Origin: Flavobacterium rakeshii
GTDB lineage: Bacteria > Bacteroidota > Bacteroidia > Flavobacteriales > Flavobacteriaceae
Reading direction: 5' to 3'
NCBI RefSeq assembly: GCF_009741375.1
Contig: NZ_WOWP01000061.1
Coordinates: forward strand, 62,001 to 126,000
Length of the DNA: 64,000 bases
Part shown: positions 61,359-64,000 of the stretch, one piece after another
Numbering within the stretch: the first letter of the stretch is position 1
Layout of the letters: each line of letters starts with the position of its first letter
Translations under genes and position numbers: made by a program
Notes under the pieces: model-generated
Databases searched by the model: none
What the model was told of the DNA's origin: nothing
Seen by the model: only the letters and a program-made list of their open reading frames with translations

Positions 61359-61432
61359 GGCCGCGTAGTTCAACTGGATAGAATATCAGATTTCGGCTCT
61401 GAGGGTTGGGGGTTCGAACCCCTCCGCGGTCG
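61359..61432 (+). tRNA. tRNA-Arg (anticodon TCG)
   Basis: Seventy-four bases: acceptor GGCCGCG / CGCGGTC with a G-T pair at position 2, anticodon stem TCAGA / TCTGA with loop TTTCGGC (anticodon TCG at 61393-61395), T arm GGGGG-TTCGAAC-CCCTC. CCA is not encoded. It reads CGA-type Arg codons. Confidence 0.92.
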
Positions 61433-61840
61433 CAAAGCAGGCGTCATTGATTTATAAATCGATGACGCTTGTTTGTTTTTGTAGAGCTTATAAAGAGGAT
61501 TAAATAAAATATTGATTATAGTTAGGCTTAAGTTATTTTGTTTGTGATATTGCAGAATATGTATTTTTTAGCATTTTTTTTGTAGGATTTTATCCTTTCT
61601 GCGTTATTGATGTATAAGTATTAAAAAGTCTTATTTTATGTTAAAAAGTAAAAATTAGCCTCTTTTTTTATAGAAAATATACAGTTTGTTTAAAAAGTGA
61701 TAAAACAAATAAATTTATAACACTGTAGGGTTATTTTGTTTTTTTTAACAAAAATCGCAAAATAAACATTGTGTTAAATTTTTATCATTTAAAATTTTAC
61801 TATTTTCGAAGTTGTTAAACAAACTGCTAAAATATTTAAT
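61433..61840. other. Intergenic, about 400 bases, before the fibronectin-III protein gene
   Basis: Apart from the hairpin at its left end it is very AT-rich with long T runs. It must hold the promoter of the next gene, but I see no exact TAnnTTTG pair; TATTTTCG at 61801 is one base off. Confidence 0.5.
61441..61480 (+). terminator. Terminator of tRNA-Arg
   Basis: GCGTCATTGATTT-ata-AATCGATGACGC with one mismatch or bulge, then a T-rich tract. Confidence 0.75.
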
Positions 61841-64000
61841 ATGAAAAAAATTACGCTATTGCTCTTCATGCTCTTGGCGGCAATGAGCGGTTACTCGCAA
61901 CTTGCCCAGGAAGGGTTTGAAGGAACCTGGCCACCTACAGGCTGGGGTATTTATGACAATGGTTCTGGGACAGTACAGTCCTGGAAACACACAGATCCAC
62001 TTAATGTAGAGTTTCAGCCTGCTTATGAGGGGACTTATGCTGCATTTGTTGATAGAGAGACTCCGTTACCGGGTAATGATGTTCCACAGGACTGGTTAGT
62101 TACTCCTTTGGTTTCATTACCGGCAAATGCACAGTTACGCTTTTATTCAAGGCTAACCATTGCGGGGGATAATGGTGGTTTATACCGTATAATGGTGTCT
62201 ACTGATGCCGACCCTTCGGATTTGGAAGCTTATACCGAAGTAATTGAATGGACAGAGACCCAGATAAATCCTGTTCAGTTAGAGTACAATGAAAAAGTTG
62301 TTTCGCTTTCAAGTTTTGCTGCGGGTACAAACGTTTACATTGCTTTTGTGATGGAAGGTAGTTTTCAGGATCGATGGTTAGTAGATAATGTTTCTGTTGT
62401 AGAAGAGTGTCTTATGCCGGAAAACCTTATGGCATCAGATATAGGACTTAACACTGCTCATTTAACCTGGGATGCCGGTGCGGCTACAGCTTGGGAAATT
62501 GAAGTGCTTCCGCTTGATAATGCAGCTACAGGAACGGGTGTTAGTGTTACAGGTACTGCAGAATATGATCCTACAACTTTAACAGATAATACTAATTACA
62601 AGTTTTATGTAAAAGCTGTTTGTGAAGCGGGTGTTAACGAGAGTGAATGGGCAGGTCCGTTTTATTTTAATACAGTAGGTTTAGGAGACACCTGTGCTGC
62701 GCCGCTTGAAATTACTTCGTTACCATTCTCTACTACAGATAATACATCTAACTATGGAGACGATTATGATGGTATACCTGGTTTAACTTGTGTTCCTGAT
62801 GAATGGAGTACATATTTAAGTGGGGATGATGTGGTGTATTCTTATACAGCCCCTGCTGATGGTACTATCAGTGTTGATCTTACCGATGTTGTTCAGTATT
62901 CCGGAATATTTATTTACAGTTCTTGTGATGATATAGGTGTGAACTGTTTGGATGGTGCTTATTATGATTGGAATGATATTCCGGCATCTATACCAAACTT
63001 TGCTGTAACGGCAGGTACTACTTATTATTTTGTAATATCTACATGGGCTTCTCCGCAGGCTACACCATATACTTTACTTATTCAGGAGGTACATTGTGAA
63101 AAGCCGGTAGGGCTTCCGGTAACAAATATCGGTCTTACTTCTGTAGATCTTTCATGGGATGAAATGGGTACGGCTACTTCATGGGAGTATGTTGTGCAGG
63201 CTCCAGGGGCAGGTCTTCCTGCAGGTGCCGGTATTACTGCCGATTCTAATACAAACTTCCCGGTTTCGGGTTTAACGGCAGCTACTCCTTATGAGTACTA
63301 TGTAAGGGCAGATTGTGGTGACGGTACATTTAGTGCATGGGCTGGTCCTTACTTATTTGATACTATGGTTTGTGAAGTTGAAGACCAATGTACACTTACA
63401 TTTATATTAACTTCTCAATGGGGAGGTTTTGATAGCAATACAATGAATGTTTCTCAAAACGGAGTTACACTTGCTGTTCTTGGTCCTGATTTTACCTGGG
63501 AAGATGGCACTGGTCCTGTAGAGGTAGAGGTACAGGTTTGTAACGGTATGCCTGTAGATTTATTCTGGAATGCCGGTGGATGGTCTAACCAGGTTGGTGT
63601 GGCTATACAAAATTCATTCAATCAAATTATATATGAAAAACCAATAGGTGAAGGTACATCAGGTACTTTACTTTATTCTGAAGCAGTAAACTGTGATACG
63701 CCAATGTGTATTCCTCCAACAGGTTTGGCGGTTTCTAACGAAGCTATGAATACTGTTGATTTAAGCTGGTTAGGTACAGATACAGGTGAGTGGGATTACT
63801 ACATTGTTGAAGCTGGAGGTGATGCTCCTACTGATGCTACAGAAGGTACTTCTACTACAGAAAATCCTGTTACTGCAGGAGGATTAGAACCTTCTACAAA
63901 CTACGAGTATTATGTAAGATACGTTTGTTCTGATACTGAAAACAGTGCATGGGCAGGTCCATTTGCCTTTAATACTGAGGTTTGTAACCCAGAAGATAAA
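61841..64000 (+). CDS. Large secreted modular protein with choice-of-anchor J and fibronectin-III domains (cut by window edge)
   Basis: At least 720 codons without a stop. A signal peptide (ITLLLFMLLAAMSGYSQ) is followed by a choice-of-anchor J / cleaved-adhesin-like domain (EGFEGTWPPTGWGIYDN, QDWLVTPLVSL, VDNVSVVEECLMPENL). Then fibronectin-III units repeat, each with a SWxxxx / YEYYVRADCGDG-type core and a WAGPFYFN or WAGPYLFD end, at about residues 205-280, 425-505 and 625-710; between them are a CAAPLEITSLPFSTTDN domain and a Cys-paired domain (CTLTFILTSQWGGFD). Such proteins are usually exported by T9SS; the C-terminal signal would lie beyond the window. Confidence 0.85.
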   Translation, partial: MKKITLLLFMLLAAMSGYSQLAQEGFEGTWPPTGWGIYDNGSGTVQSWKHTDPLNVEFQPAYEGTYAAFVDRETPLPGNDVPQDWLVTPLVSLPANAQLRFYSRLTIAGDNGGLYRIMVSTDADPSDLEAYTEVIEWTETQINPVQLEYNEKVVSLSSFAAGTNVYIAFVMEGSFQDRWLVDNVSVVEECLMPENLMASDIGLNTAHLTWDAGAATAWEIEVLPLDNAATGTGVSVTGTAEYDPTTLTDNTNYKFYVKAVCEAGVNESEWAGPFYFNTVGLGDTCAAPLEITSLPFSTTDNTSNYGDDYDGIPGLTCVPDEWSTYLSGDDVVYSYTAPADGTISVDLTDVVQYSGIFIYSSCDDIGVNCLDGAYYDWNDIPASIPNFAVTAGTTYYFVISTWASPQATPYTLLIQEVHCEKPVGLPVTNIGLTSVDLSWDEMGTATSWEYVVQAPGAGLPAGAGITADSNTNFPVSGLTAATPYEYYVRADCGDGTFSAWAGPYLFDTMVCEVEDQCTLTFILTSQWGGFDSNTMNVSQNGVTLAVLGPDFTWEDGTGPVEVEVQVCNGMPVDLFWNAGGWSNQVGVAIQNSFNQIIYEKPIGEGTSGTLLYSEAVNCDTPMCIPPTGLAVSNEAMNTVDLSWLGTDTGEWDYYIVEAGGDAPTDATEGTSTTENPVTAGGLEPSTNYEYYVRYVCSDTENSAWAGPFAFNTEVCNPEDK

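Noticed and set aside
62450-64000. Repeated DNA in the fibronectin-III gene as a possible CRISPR or tandem repeat
   Set aside because: Similarity is at protein level between domains of 75 or more codons; there are no short exact repeats with spacers.

Overview
The window reads as chromosomal DNA of a flavobacterium (Bacteroidota, Flavobacteriaceae, Flavobacterium-like). The evidence is AT-rich DNA, almost no Shine-Dalgarno sequences, many copies of the Bacteroidota promoter element TAnnTTTG (often with an upstream TTG/TTTG), type IX secretion and gliding genes (the Plug protein, GldB, GldC, proteins carrying T9SS signals), an ECF sigma/anti-sigma/envelope-protein set, and the flavobacterial form of the division and cell-wall (dcw) cluster. 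The phylum is close to certain; genus is inference.

Layout. 1-13 kb is housekeeping: the start of purT, a DUF559 gene caught between two hairpin-forming inverted repeats, an aminotransferase, a fatty-acid desaturase, rsmG, pruA, apaG, the T9SS Plug protein, a large M16 peptidase, a methyltransferase, map and a CoA-transferase. 13-19 kb holds gpmI, two tail-to-tail L,D-transpeptidases, an acetyltransferase, tRNA-Gly(TCC), a 3'-5' exonuclease and pepE. 19.8-25 kb is an envelope/secreted region: three tandem CarboxypepD-reg-like paralogues, a DUF6702 protein and an M1 peptidase. 25-30.7 kb has tatA, a PAP2 phosphatase, an O-methyltransferase, a T9SS-exported trypsin-like protease, rlmN and a polyprenyl synthase. 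30.8-36 kb is regulatory: ECF sigma factor, putative anti-sigma, outer-membrane protein, two unknowns and a histidine kinase/response regulator pair. 36-44.6 kb carries an SDR/DUF2867 protein, dnaG, an orphan response regulator, nadE, gldB-gldC, an acetyltransferase, engB and an alpha/beta hydrolase.

45-60.8 kb is the dcw operon: mraZ, rsmH, an FtsL-like gene, ftsI, murE, mraY, murD, ftsW, murG, murC, ftsQ, ftsA, ftsZ. Every gene is on the + strand, mostly overlapping or with gaps of a few bases, and a strong terminator follows ftsZ. It makes lipid-II precursors (MurE, MraY, MurD, MurG, MurC), polymerises and crosslinks them at the septum (FtsW, FtsI) and builds the Z ring (FtsZ, FtsA, FtsQ, FtsL-like). 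murF, murB and ddl are not in it. A yqeY-like gene, tRNA-Arg(TCG) and the first 720 codons of a large secreted fibronectin-III protein close the window.

Main points for a second look: the repeat-bracketed DUF559 cassette (a candidate mobile unit); a five-copy MraZ-box-like operator before mraZ; overlapping face-to-face nadE and gldB promoters; a DnaG whose zinc-binding residues are all replaced; a palindromic interspersed element inside the dcw operon between murD and ftsW; and start codons lying only 4-8 bases behind the -7 box. I saw no CRISPR array, prophage, insertion sequence or rRNA operon.
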